From positions 62,001-126,000 of the forward strand of contig CALGUK010000033.1 in assembly GCA_937920235.1 (NCBI GenBank): a stretch of DNA of 64,000 nucleotides, in the 5' to 3' direction. The stretch is from an uncultured Clostridia bacterium (GTDB lineage: Bacteria > Bacillota > Clostridia > Oscillospirales > Acutalibacteraceae). Each line of letters opens with the position of its first letter. Position 1 is the first letter of the stretch. The position numbers were made by a program, and so were the translations under genes. This document shows, one piece after another, positions 8,601 through 15,895 of this stretch. Under the pieces are notes generated by a model. It saw nothing but the letters and a program-made list of their open reading frames with translations, was not told the origin of the DNA and did no database searches.

Positions 8601-8877
8601 TCATGTAGATTTTGAGGGAGAGCTTCCTAAGGGATCAAAAATCATATGGTATATCACCAATGACAATTTTGATGCCGGTTATCTTGATGATGGTATGAGA
8701 TGTGTATTTGTATCCAAAAACAATGGTTATACAACAATTTATGCTGTCATTGAAGACGCAAACGGCAATGAATTGGCTGTTGATAGCATTGAATTGCGTT
8801 CAAAGGCAGGCTTCTTCGATAAAATCGGCGGTTTCTTCCGTTCGCTTTTCGGTACAACAAAAATTTACCAAAACTGA
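5602..8877 (+). CDS. Secreted BspA-type leucine-rich-repeat protein with cysteine-peptidase-like domain
   Basis: Protein of 1091 residues; SD GAGGAG before ATG 5602. A signal peptide (MKKITKILSVMLAVVLTLTAAPL) leads into LRR_5/BspA-type repeats to about residue 450, built on units like SVTTIGDGAFFGCNRLTEV. Two adjacent 23-residue units are identical at DNA level. Next is a CMACGD-containing segment (Cys493, Cys496), then a papain/C39-like region with Cys575 in SGSCYGMAV, His677 in YGHALVVTGY and Asp697 in TYDCRYPG, in the order expected for a Cys-His-Asp triad. The C-terminal part is strand-rich and the protein ends in the aromatic/basic segment FFDKIGGFFRSLFG. BspA-like proteins bind host or matrix partners; the peptidase role is inference. 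Codon use is more A+T-rich than neighbours, consistent with accessory DNA. Confidence 0.85.
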   Translation: MKKITKILSVMLAVVLTLTAAPLSGFVGLELPEWLDFSIMSKAATYSGICGDNLVWKYNIDTKTLTISGTGAMYDYDTNRPSWEEHYFKMQNIVINKGVTTIGAYAFRAYPSLKSVEIPYGISTIGESAFASTAIVDLIIPDSVTAIGDYAFSESALTGVVVFGEGIKIIGKEAFDNTCLTKVKIPDSVTTIGDGAFFGCNRLTEVIIGDGCTNIGANAFAECDDISILTLGDNISTIGVNAFLRCENISEVRIDELYDWCKISFTNAFSNPLCYADFLIVNGTSITSLNIPYNITQITDYAFYGYKNLRDVTINNPIIIGNYAFSNCPALLEATIGGEGTTIGNYAFSNCPALLEATIGGEGTTIGYYAFECCDNLLNINICNGVTRVNEGAFYWCKNLLTASINKSVKAIEECAFARCWNISDVFYSGSEDEWNKICFGISNDYLLNAIIHFNSTDTELEPDNSCDKLGHSYNAVVTEPNYTEDGYTTYTCMACGDSYISDYTSKTALSFTEDIYSFKNGYDVFTTGNYTISDAHFEKLCSYVEANVNSKDEYDSIESMLIYFREKKKWSGSCYGMAVTVLLDKLGKISFNENFDSNAKTMFEVDSPLLNTEVMSAINYYHSAQYIPFIKDCQIMYFQDSSDWSAGLRSIVDKAEEGKIFIFNFGCRKLLSAYGHALVVTGYNKTEEGYVLNTYDCRYPGDYVTVNIDKSFKSCIITHIDESGKKIEEKAEMAGYIADFSGFDKIDIDGSNNQRSYLNNITNFKSINTTLYFPAYDGITIQNENGETLTYNNGVLLGSMKILSEKMIANSTVSGEDDVATIIVEVADGEKFEVISNSENIYVSFLTRKTFASVSAINAENIVFDQNQGVYIYGENVNYDISLTSNMNNTDMISICGESKADVSLIYENDAIIANGVDGNTCQVKVFSDTVNAENKNFISGYDSVMITAKSEEYGDVDILASSNGDGVYDQSVMNNFINSFSIRTPSRTSIRYKDSIILHVDFEGELPKGSKIIWYITNDNFDAGYLDDGMRCVFVSKNNGYTTIYAVIEDANGNELAVDSIELRSKAGFFDKIGGFFRSLFGTTKIYQN
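6561..6701 (+). repeat. Near-exact 69-bp tandem duplication inside the LRR region
   Basis: Two consecutive 69-bp units encode the same 23 residues (NYAFSNCPALLEATIGGEG followed by TTIG). Apart from the first few bases the units are identical at nucleotide level, while other LRR units of the gene have diverged, so this is a recent duplication, probably by slippage or unequal recombination. Confidence 0.85.
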
Positions 8878-8897
8878 ATAATTTATACCGAATATTT

Positions 8898-8942
8898 AAC
8901 CCTCTGTTTTCATATCTATTTATGAGAACGGAGGGTTTGTTT
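8898..8942 (+). terminator. Terminator-like hairpin that also contains the spoIIID Shine-Dalgarno
   Basis: Arms 8898-8913 and 8922-8937 pair over 16 bp with two G-T wobbles around an 8-base loop, followed by TTGTTTT. It lies 20 bp after the LRR gene stop and would terminate that message. The right arm contains CGGAGGG (8929-8935), the ribosome binding site of the next gene, so in a read-through transcript the site would be paired. Confidence 0.7.
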
Positions 8943-9193
8943 TGAATGATTTAGTTGACAAAAGAGCGTTGTTATTAGGAGAATACATTGTAGAGAATAA
9001 TTCAACCGTAAGAGCCGCGGCAAAGGTTTTCGGCGTCAGCAAAAGCACGGTACATATGGATGTTGCACAGAGACTGCAAAGGGTTAATCCTCATCTATAT
9101 AAAGAAGTCAGAAAAGTTCTTGATATCAACAAAGAGGAGAGACATATCCGCGGAGGACTTGCCACAAAAGAAAAATATATGATAAAAAAATGA
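8942..9193 (+). CDS. spoIIID: Sporulation transcription factor SpoIIID
   Basis: Protein of 83 residues, TTG start at 8942 placed 7 bases after CGGAGGG; no in-frame ATG is available nearby. SpoIIID is the DNA-binding regulator of the mother cell during endospore formation, acting on sigma-E-dependent genes. The sequence shows the family pattern: KRALLLGEYIVENNSTVRAAAKVFGVSKSTVH is a helix-turn-helix, followed by DVAQRLQRVNPHLYKEVRKVLDINKEERHIRGG and a basic tail. Its ribosome binding site is inside a hairpin that looks like the terminator of the upstream gene. It indicates that the organism forms spores or descends from a spore former. Confidence 0.95.
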   Translation: MNDLVDKRALLLGEYIVENNSTVRAAAKVFGVSKSTVHMDVAQRLQRVNPHLYKEVRKVLDINKEERHIRGGLATKEKYMIKK

Positions 9194-9221
9194 TTTGATG
9201 TGATAAATTTCCGATAATCAC

Positions 9222-9249
9222 TTGAAATTTCACTACTTTCGTGTATAAT
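9222..9249 (+). promoter_or_regulatory. Promoter of ileS
   Basis: TTGAAA at 9222-9227 and TATAAT at 9244-9249, spacer 16 bp, about 50 bp before the ileS start. The leader is too short for a T-box riboswitch and none of its conserved parts is seen. Confidence 0.65.
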
Positions 9250-9300
9250 ATTATCTGTTGTATTTTAAGTAAGTATATCACTTGAAAGGTGGATAATATA

Positions 9301-12300
9301 GTGGCAGACGAGAAAAATCTCTTTGTTGACCTTGAGCATCAGATTATGAAGCTCTGGGAAGACGAAAAGTATTACGAAAAGCTTGTTGAAAAGAATAAGG
9401 GCAAAAAGATGTTCCGTTTTCTTGATGGTCCCATCACAGCCAACAACCCGATGGGTATTCATCACGCCTGGGGCAGAAGCACTAAGGACATTTTTATCCG
9501 TTACAAGTCAATGAGAGGATATGATTGCCGCCGTCAGAATGGCTTTGACTCTCAAGGCCTCTGGGTTGAGGTTGAGGTTGAAAAGCAACTCGGCTTCAAA
9601 ACAAAAAAGGATATTGAAAATTACGGTATGGACAAGTTTACACGTCAGTGTGTTGACCGTGTAAAGCACTTCTCCGGAATTATTACCGAACAGTCAAAGA
9701 GACTCGGTCAGTGGATGGATTGGGATAACTCTTATTACACAAATACTGACCTTAATATCCAGGGAATCTGGCATTTCTTAAAAGAGTGCGATAATCACGG
9801 TTGGATTCAGCGCGAATACAAGCCTATGCCTTGGTGTCCGCGTTGCGGTACATCTCTTTCTGAGCACGAAATGACAGGCTCTTATAAGATGATGACTCAT
9901 AATTCTGTTTTCTTCAAGCTTCCTATTGAAGAACTTAATTCAAAAATTCTTGTTTGGACAACTACTCCGTGGACGCTTTCTTCAAACGTAGCACTTGCAG
10001 TTAATCCTGACATTGATTATGTTGAAGTAAAAATCAAGAGTGATGACCGTACTCTTATTCTCGCTAAAAATGCTATCAAATACCTCGGTGATGATAAGCT
10101 TGAGGTTATCCGCGCTCTCAAGGGTGAAGAGCTTGTAGGTCTCCACTATGAAACCTGCTTTGCCGATATTCCCGCACAGGCAGGCATTGAGCATAAAATT
10201 GTCGCATGGGAAGATGTTGCGGCTGATGAGGGTACAGGCGTTGTTCACATTGCTCCCGGTTGCGGTGTTGAAGACTTTGAACTCGGTGAAAGACTCGGTC
10301 TTCCTAAGGTTATGCCTATTGACGATATGGGTATTTATCTTGACGGCTTCGGTTTTATGACCGGTAAGGACAGCCACACGATTGCTGATGAGGTTTTTGC
10401 TAAACTTGATGAGCAAAATAAGCTTTACAAGGTTGAGCCTCACGAACACAGCTATCCTGTATGCTGGAGATGTAAGAGTGAGGTTGTATTCCGTCTTGTT
10501 CCTGCTTGGTACATCAGAACAAGTGAGATCAAGCCTAAGCTTATTGAATGTGCAAATTCTGTTAAATGGGAGCCTGCTTCAAACGGTAAGCGTATGAATG
10601 ACTGGCTTAACAACATGGGAGACTGGAATATTTCCCGTAAGCGTTATTATGGTATGCCGCTTCCGTTCTATCCTTGTGATTGCGGTCACGTAACCGTTAT
10701 CGGCTCAAAGGCAGAGCTTCGTGAAAAAGCCGTTGATCCTGATCAGGTTGATGCTCTTCCCGAGCTTCACAGACCTTGGGTTGACGAAGTTAAAATCAAA
10801 TGTCCTCATTGCGGAAAAGAGGTTTCAAGAGTTCCCGAAATCGGTGATGTATGGCTTGATGCCGGTATCGTACCGTTCTCAACTCTCGGATATTTCACAG
10901 ACCGTGAGGCTTGGGAAAAGAACTTCCCTGCAGAATGGGTAACCGAGATGCACGAGCAGGTCAGACTCTGGTTCTATTCAATGCTATTTATGAGTACCGT
11001 TCTTGTCGGCAAAGCACCTTATGAGCGTGTTGTTACAAACGGTATGGTTGTTTCGGAGGATGGTTCAAAATTCTCGAAGACCGGCTTTATGATCAAGTTT
11101 GACGAGGCTGCTGAGAAGATCGGTGCTGATACAGTACGTTATCTTTACGCAAGTGCACCTAATACAAACGATGTGCGCTTCGGATATAACCTCGGTGATG
11201 AAGCAAGAAGAAAAATGCTCGGCTTCTGGAACATTTATACTTTCTTTGATACTTATGCTCAGCTCGATAAACCCGATTTTTCAAATTACAAAATTGATTT
11301 TTCAAAATTAACTCCTATTGATAAGTGGCTTGTTGTAAGAACAAACGATTTCCTCAGAAAAGCTACTGCATCAATGGATGAATATAAGTCATTTGTACTT
11401 ATTAAGGATTTTGAAGCATTTGTTGATGATATTTCTAACTGGTATATCAGAACAAACCGTCGCCGTTTCTGGAAAACAGAGGATGAGGCAGATAAGATGG
11501 TTGCATATTGGACTCTCTTCAATGCTCTTAAGGTCTGTGTTCAGACAATGGCTCCGATTATTCCGTTTATGACAGAATATATCTGGCAGAATCTTATCAA
11601 GAAGTGTGATTCAACGGTTGCAGAATCAGTTCATCTGAGTGATTGGCCGTCTGTTGTTGAAGGCATCGAGGATGACGGTATCATTGAGCAGACAGCTCTT
11701 GTCCGTGATGTTATCGCAACTGCAATGAGACTTCGTAACGAGCAACAGATTAAAGTTCGTCAGCCTCTTTCCAAGCTCTTTATTTGCTGCGAAGCAGAAA
11801 AAGCTGATAAAATCAAGACATTTGAGAAGAATATTCTTGATGAACTCAATATTAAGTCAGTTGAATATATTGATGATATCAATGTTCTCGAGGATCAGTA
11901 TCTCACTGTTAATTTCAAGGTTGCAGGTGCGGTTCTCAAACAGAATGTCAATAAAATGAAGCAGACTCTTGAAAATCTTTCTTCCGATGAGATGAGAGCA
12001 CTCACAAGCGCAGTTATCACTGGCGGTGATGTTGAGGTTCCGGGTTGGGATGAAAAATACGAAGCTTCTATTTTCGCCGTCCAGTCCAAGACCAAGGAGG
12101 GTGTTGTTTCAGCTGAATTTGCAGAAAACAGTGTTGTAGCACTTGATATTGTTCTTACCGATGAACTGCTCAAGGAAGGTGTTGTCCGCGATATCATCCG
12201 TCAATGTCAGGTTGCCCGTAAGGATGCAGGCTACCAGGTTGAGCAGAGAATCAATGCTTCAATCAATGTTGACGATGAGTTCATTATAAATGCACTTACC

Positions 12301-12435
12301 GAAAAGCTTTCCTTCATTGCAAGTGAACTTCTTGCAGACTGTCTTGTTCTTAACGCTGATATCAAGGCTGATTATACAAGCGAGTTTACAATAAATGATA
12401 AGAAGGTTTCCGTATCTGTAGTTAAAGGAGAATAA
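9301..12435 (+). CDS. ileS: Isoleucyl-tRNA synthetase (divergent HIGH motif type)
   Basis: Protein of 1044 residues. GTG 9301 is chosen over GTG 9289 because AAAGGTGG (9286-9292) then lies 8 bases before it. Class I synthetase layout: TANNPMGIHHAWGRSTKDI occupies the HIGH position (GIHH when aligned to the following KDI-RYK-GYD block), then an editing domain with WTTTPWTLSSNVALAVNPD, zinc-type CPRCG and CPHCGKE pairs, the DVWLDAG block, and SEDGSKFSKT as the KMSKS counterpart, then an anticodon-binding C-terminus. It charges tRNA-Ile in the cytoplasm. The altered signatures place it in a distinct IleRS branch rather than the common bacterial one; the isoleucine specificity is inferred by overall similarity. 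Confidence 0.88.
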   Translation: MADEKNLFVDLEHQIMKLWEDEKYYEKLVEKNKGKKMFRFLDGPITANNPMGIHHAWGRSTKDIFIRYKSMRGYDCRRQNGFDSQGLWVEVEVEKQLGFKTKKDIENYGMDKFTRQCVDRVKHFSGIITEQSKRLGQWMDWDNSYYTNTDLNIQGIWHFLKECDNHGWIQREYKPMPWCPRCGTSLSEHEMTGSYKMMTHNSVFFKLPIEELNSKILVWTTTPWTLSSNVALAVNPDIDYVEVKIKSDDRTLILAKNAIKYLGDDKLEVIRALKGEELVGLHYETCFADIPAQAGIEHKIVAWEDVAADEGTGVVHIAPGCGVEDFELGERLGLPKVMPIDDMGIYLDGFGFMTGKDSHTIADEVFAKLDEQNKLYKVEPHEHSYPVCWRCKSEVVFRLVPAWYIRTSEIKPKLIECANSVKWEPASNGKRMNDWLNNMGDWNISRKRYYGMPLPFYPCDCGHVTVIGSKAELREKAVDPDQVDALPELHRPWVDEVKIKCPHCGKEVSRVPEIGDVWLDAGIVPFSTLGYFTDREAWEKNFPAEWVTEMHEQVRLWFYSMLFMSTVLVGKAPYERVVTNGMVVSEDGSKFSKTGFMIKFDEAAEKIGADTVRYLYASAPNTNDVRFGYNLGDEARRKMLGFWNIYTFFDTYAQLDKPDFSNYKIDFSKLTPIDKWLVVRTNDFLRKATASMDEYKSFVLIKDFEAFVDDISNWYIRTNRRRFWKTEDEADKMVAYWTLFNALKVCVQTMAPIIPFMTEYIWQNLIKKCDSTVAESVHLSDWPSVVEGIEDDGIIEQTALVRDVIATAMRLRNEQQIKVRQPLSKLFICCEAEKADKIKTFEKNILDELNIKSVEYIDDINVLEDQYLTVNFKVAGAVLKQNVNKMKQTLENLSSDEMRALTSAVITGGDVEVPGWDEKYEASIFAVQSKTKEGVVSAEFAENSVVALDIVLTDELLKEGVVRDIIRQCQVARKDAGYQVEQRINASINVDDEFIINALTEKLSFIASELLADCLVLNADIKADYTSEFTINDKKVSVSVVKGE

Positions 12436-12438
12436 AAA

Positions 12439-12651
12439 ATGTTTCAGGTTACAAAAGATATGAATATTGGTGAGATTCTTGATAATGCAAGAGAAACAGT
12501 TCCGTTTTTCCTGAATCTCGGTATGCATTGTCTTGGCTGTCCTTCAGCACGCGGAGAAACAGTTGAGCAGGCTTGTATGGTTCACGGTGTTGACCCCGAT
12601 GAGTTTGTTCAGGGTATCAATGAATTTCTCAAAGAGAACGCAAACAAATAA
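12439..12651 (+). CDS. DUF1858 small redox-disulfide-like protein
   Basis: Protein of 70 residues starting 3 bp after ileS. It matches the DUF1858 pattern: an N-terminal VTKDMNIGEILDNARETVPFFLNLGMHCLGCPSARGETVEQACMVHGVD region where HCLGC is a Cys-x-x-Cys pair at the tip of a helix. Family members are fused or adjacent to hybrid-cluster and other redox proteins and are thought to carry a redox-active disulfide; a role here is not known. A strong terminator follows, so ileS and this gene form one unit. Confidence 0.9.
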   Translation: MFQVTKDMNIGEILDNARETVPFFLNLGMHCLGCPSARGETVEQACMVHGVDPDEFVQGINEFLKENANK

Positions 12652-12658
12652 GAATAAT

Positions 12659-12690
12659 AAAATCCCCCTAAGCTTATAGGGGGATTTTGT
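12659..12690 (+). terminator. Rho-independent terminator after ileS-DUF1858
   Basis: Perfect 12-bp stem AAAATCCCCCTA / TAGGGGGATTTT (12659-12670 and 12677-12688) with a 6-base loop and T-rich end. Confidence 0.9.
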
Positions 12691-12710
12691 TCAAGGTTGA
12701 GGTGAGTTAT

Positions 12711-13379
12711 ATGAAACTTGACAGTCGTCTGACGGCAATTGCCGATTTAGTGCGTAAAGATAAAAAATTTGCGGATATCGGTACTGACCATGCGTATCTT
12801 CCCGTTCATCTTGTTGAAAACGGTATAATCAGACGTGCAATTGCAGCAGATTTACGTGTGGGACCTCTTGAAAATGCAAAAGATACGGTTGTTTCACATA
12901 ACTTGGCCGATAAAATAGAATTACGTCTTTCTGATGGACTTGAAAATTTCTCTGCAAACGAAGTGGATGAAATTGCGGTTGCAGGTATGGGAGGAATTCT
13001 TATATCCTCTTTTATAGAAAGGACAGAGTGGCTGAAAAACGGTGATACTCATTTGATTTTACAGCCTATGACTCACGTTGAAGAAGTCAGAAAATCCCTT
13101 TTTGACAACGGATTTATAATTGACCGTGAGATTGTCGCAGAAGACGGTGATAAGCTGTATGTTGTCATCAGCGCATATTATTACGGCGATGCAACTGCAT
13201 ATACCGAGCTCGATCTTATTGTCGGCAGATTACCGTATAATGATGATAGTTTATCAAAAAAATACCTTGTAAAGATTTTCCGTAAATACAATAAGAAGCT
13301 GCTTGCATTGCAAAAAGCCGAGAAAGATTGCGGTAATTTGGAAGAAATGGTAGGGGAGTTGAAAAAATGGCAACAGTAA
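12711..13379 (+). CDS. trmK: tRNA (adenine22-N1)-methyltransferase
   Basis: Protein of 222 residues; ATG 12711 is preceded by GAGGTGAG, whereas the longer frame from 12687 would start inside the terminator. TrmK methylates N1 of adenine 22 in the D-arm of tRNA using S-adenosylmethionine. The methyltransferase fold is visible: KFADIGTDHAYLPVHLVENG (motif I with the GTDHAYLP signature), IAADLRVGPLENAK, LSDGLENF, and VAGMGGILISSF, then LILQPMTHVEEVR. The stop overlaps the start of the Nif3-like gene by 13 bases, the same arrangement seen in other Firmicutes. Confidence 0.93.
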   Translation: MKLDSRLTAIADLVRKDKKFADIGTDHAYLPVHLVENGIIRRAIAADLRVGPLENAKDTVVSHNLADKIELRLSDGLENFSANEVDEIAVAGMGGILISSFIERTEWLKNGDTHLILQPMTHVEEVRKSLFDNGFIIDREIVAEDGDKLYVVISAYYYGDATAYTELDLIVGRLPYNDDSLSKKYLVKIFRKYNKKLLALQKAEKDCGNLEEMVGELKKWQQ

Positions 13380-14110
13380 AAGAAATATACGATTATATTG
13401 ATTCTATTGCACCATTCAGTAGCTGTGAGGAATGGGATAATTCAGGACTGCTTGTTGGTGATGAGGATGAAGAGGTTACAAAAATTCTTTTTGCCCTTGA
13501 TATTACCGATGATATAGTTGAACAGGCTGTTAAAAATAAAGCAGAGCTGATTATTACACATCATCCTGTGATTTTCAAACCGATTTCAGATGTTCTCGGC
13601 AACGGTATTGTCTTCAAAATGATAAAAAACGGGATAAACATTATTTGTGCTCATACAAATTACGACAAAGCGGTCGGCGGTGTTAATGATATTCTTTGCA
13701 ATACTATAGGGCTCAACTCATATTATAAGCTGGAGGGAACCTGTCTTAATATCGGATGTTACGACGGACCGACAGATTCCGACAGTCTCGTTAACAGAGT
13801 GAAAAATGCTTTAGGCGGTCCGGTCAGATATAACTCATATAAAGGAAAAATAGAGAATATAGCCGTTTGCAGCGGTTCGGGAAGCGATTATCTCGAAACT
13901 GTCGAGGAGTTGGAGTGCGATGCATTGATAACCGGCGATGCTTCACATCATTCTTTTCTGGATGCTGATGAATCAGATATGCTTCTCATTGCGGCAGGTC
14001 ATTTTGAAACGGAAAATATCGCAATAGAACCCCTTATGAATAAAATCAAAAATCAATTTGATGTCGTCTGCTTAATGGCGGAGCAGACATCACCGATAAA
14101 TATAATTTAG
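13367..14110 (+). CDS. Nif3-like dinuclear metal-centre hexameric protein
   Basis: Protein of 247 residues of the Nif3/YqfO family (formerly called GTP cyclohydrolase I type 2). The start overlaps trmK. Metal-ligand blocks are present: LLVGD, ADELIITHHPVIF-type sequence ELIITHHPVIFKP, CAHTNYDKAVGGVND, and near the end AGHFETENIAIEPL. These proteins form toroidal hexamers with two metal ions per subunit; the physiological reaction is unsettled. It lacks the large central insert of YqfO, giving the short form. Conserved neighbour of trmK. Confidence 0.92.
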   Translation: MATVKEIYDYIDSIAPFSSCEEWDNSGLLVGDEDEEVTKILFALDITDDIVEQAVKNKAELIITHHPVIFKPISDVLGNGIVFKMIKNGINIICAHTNYDKAVGGVNDILCNTIGLNSYYKLEGTCLNIGCYDGPTDSDSLVNRVKNALGGPVRYNSYKGKIENIAVCSGSGSDYLETVEELECDALITGDASHHSFLDADESDMLLIAAGHFETENIAIEPLMNKIKNQFDVVCLMAEQTSPINII

Positions 14111-14118
14111 GAATTGTT

Positions 14119-15867
14119 ATGGCACTTGACGGAATTACATTAGGACTTGTAAAAAACGAGCTGCAAAATTATATTTTGGGCTCAAAGGTTGAAAAGATTC
14201 ACCAACCCTCAAAAAGTGAGTTGGTGTTTATTCTGCGTACCCGAAACGGAGGCTACAGATTATATATATCCTGTGACGGACAGGGTCCTAGAATTCATCT
14301 TACACGGTATAATCTTGAAAATCCGAAAGTTCCGCCAATGCTTTGTATGCTTTTGCGTAAAAGACTTTGCGGCGCTACCCTTGCAGATATCAAGCAAATC
14401 GGAAATGACAGAATTATTGTTCTTGAATTTGACGGAACAACTGAAATCGGAGATAAAACAAAATATTATCTTTTCTGTGAAATAATGGGGCAGAGGAGCA
14501 ACATAATTCTCTGCAATGAGAATTACATAATAATTGATGCAGTTAAGCGTGTTGACGAGAAAAAATCTTCAGTAAGAGAAATTTTACCCGGATTAAAATA
14601 TGAGCTACCACCCTTACAGAATAAATGCAATATAATTACAGACAGTGCTAATGATATTGCCGAAAAGATTTGCGGAAACAACGAAAAAATGCTGTCAAAA
14701 GCAATTCTTGATGCAGTTGAAGGGTTTTCTCCCATAGTAGGAAGAGAAATAGCATACAGAACAGTTTTCGGCGATAAGAAGGTCGGCTGTCTTTATGATA
14801 TTGAAAAAGAAAGGCTTATAAATGAAATTGAGATCATAAAACAAGATATAAATGATAAAACATTTTATTTGCTCCAGTCAAAAGACAACGCTCCATTTGA
14901 GTTTTCCTTTACAAATATCAGACAGTACGGGTCGACTCTTGAAAAAATTCAATATTCATCAATTTCTGAGTTGTTGGATGATTTCTGGCTGGAAAGAGAT
15001 AAAATCAACAGAGTAAAACGTAAAGCATCGGATTTATTTAAATTGCTTAACAGCGCCATTGAGCGTACTTCAAGAAAAATCAACAACAGAAAGGCTGAAC
15101 TCCAAAAAAGCGAAAACCGTGAGGAAATCCGCATTTTTGCAGAGCTTATAACTGCCAATCAATACAGATTGACGGAAAAGTCCTCCGTCTATACAGTTGA
15201 TAATTATTACGATAACAACAACCCTGTTGATATTCCGGCAAATCCGGCTTTAACTCCGCAGCAGAATGCACAGAAGTATTATAAGGAATATAAAAAAGCG
15301 GCAAATGCTGAAAAACTTCTTCATAATCTTATTGATGAGGGAGAACAAGAGCTTATATATCTTGATTCTGTTCTCGATAATCTTTCCCGTGCCGACTCGG
15401 ACAGAGAAATAGCCGAAATTCGCTATGAGCTTGAAAACGGCGGATATGTGAAAAGCAGAAGGGAAAATAAGAATAAAAAGGATAAGCCCTTACCACCGTT
15501 AGAATTTATGTCAACGGACGGATTTAGAATACTCGTCGGCCGCAACAATGTTCAGAACGATTTTCTGACGTTAAAAATTGCTAAAAACTACGATATGTGG
15601 TTGCACGTTCAGAAGCACGCAGGTTCTCACACCGTTATTATTTCCGACAAAAAGGAAATATCCGAATCCACTGTTCTTGAGGCCGCTTGCATTGCGGCTT
15701 ATCACAGCAAGGCAAAGGATTCTTCATCTGTCGCCGTGGATTATACATTAATAAAAAATGTGAAAAAACCTGCAGGAGCAAAGCCGGGTAAGGTTATCTA
15801 CAACACATACAACACCGTGTTTGTAACACCGCAAAAGGCAATAGTAGACAAACTTAAAAATGAATAA
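14119..15867 (+). CDS. rqcH: Ribosome-associated quality control factor RqcH (NFACT family)
   Basis: Protein of 582 residues. NFACT-N domain at the start (MALDGITLGLVKNELQNYI, with KIHQPSKSELVF and RIHLTRYNLENP), a middle coiled-coil stretch around residues 290-440 (INRVKRKASDLFKLL and on), and a C-terminal NFACT-R/DUF814 domain including GRNNVQND and MWLHVQKHAGSHTVI. RqcH binds 50S subunits carrying stalled peptidyl-tRNA and adds alanine tails that mark the peptide for degradation. Older annotations call it a fibronectin-binding protein. It starts 8 bp after the Nif3-like gene and ends at a bidirectional terminator. Confidence 0.93.
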   Translation: MALDGITLGLVKNELQNYILGSKVEKIHQPSKSELVFILRTRNGGYRLYISCDGQGPRIHLTRYNLENPKVPPMLCMLLRKRLCGATLADIKQIGNDRIIVLEFDGTTEIGDKTKYYLFCEIMGQRSNIILCNENYIIIDAVKRVDEKKSSVREILPGLKYELPPLQNKCNIITDSANDIAEKICGNNEKMLSKAILDAVEGFSPIVGREIAYRTVFGDKKVGCLYDIEKERLINEIEIIKQDINDKTFYLLQSKDNAPFEFSFTNIRQYGSTLEKIQYSSISELLDDFWLERDKINRVKRKASDLFKLLNSAIERTSRKINNRKAELQKSENREEIRIFAELITANQYRLTEKSSVYTVDNYYDNNNPVDIPANPALTPQQNAQKYYKEYKKAANAEKLLHNLIDEGEQELIYLDSVLDNLSRADSDREIAEIRYELENGGYVKSRRENKNKKDKPLPPLEFMSTDGFRILVGRNNVQNDFLTLKIAKNYDMWLHVQKHAGSHTVIISDKKEISESTVLEAACIAAYHSKAKDSSSVAVDYTLIKNVKKPAGAKPGKVIYNTYNTVFVTPQKAIVDKLKNE

Positions 15868-15895
15868 AAAAACCGGGAATTTCCCGGTTTTTCTT
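15867..15895. terminator. Bidirectional terminator between rqcH and the metallophosphoesterase gene
   Basis: The palindrome AAAACCGGGAATTTCCCGGTTTT is flanked by A on the left and T on the right, and separates two convergent genes (rqcH ends at 15867; the minus-strand gene ends at 15896). Confidence 0.85.

Noticed and set aside
9194..9300. T-box riboswitch upstream of ileS
   Set aside because: The space is about 107 bp with a promoter in it; no specifier loop or the conserved T-box TGG sequence was found.
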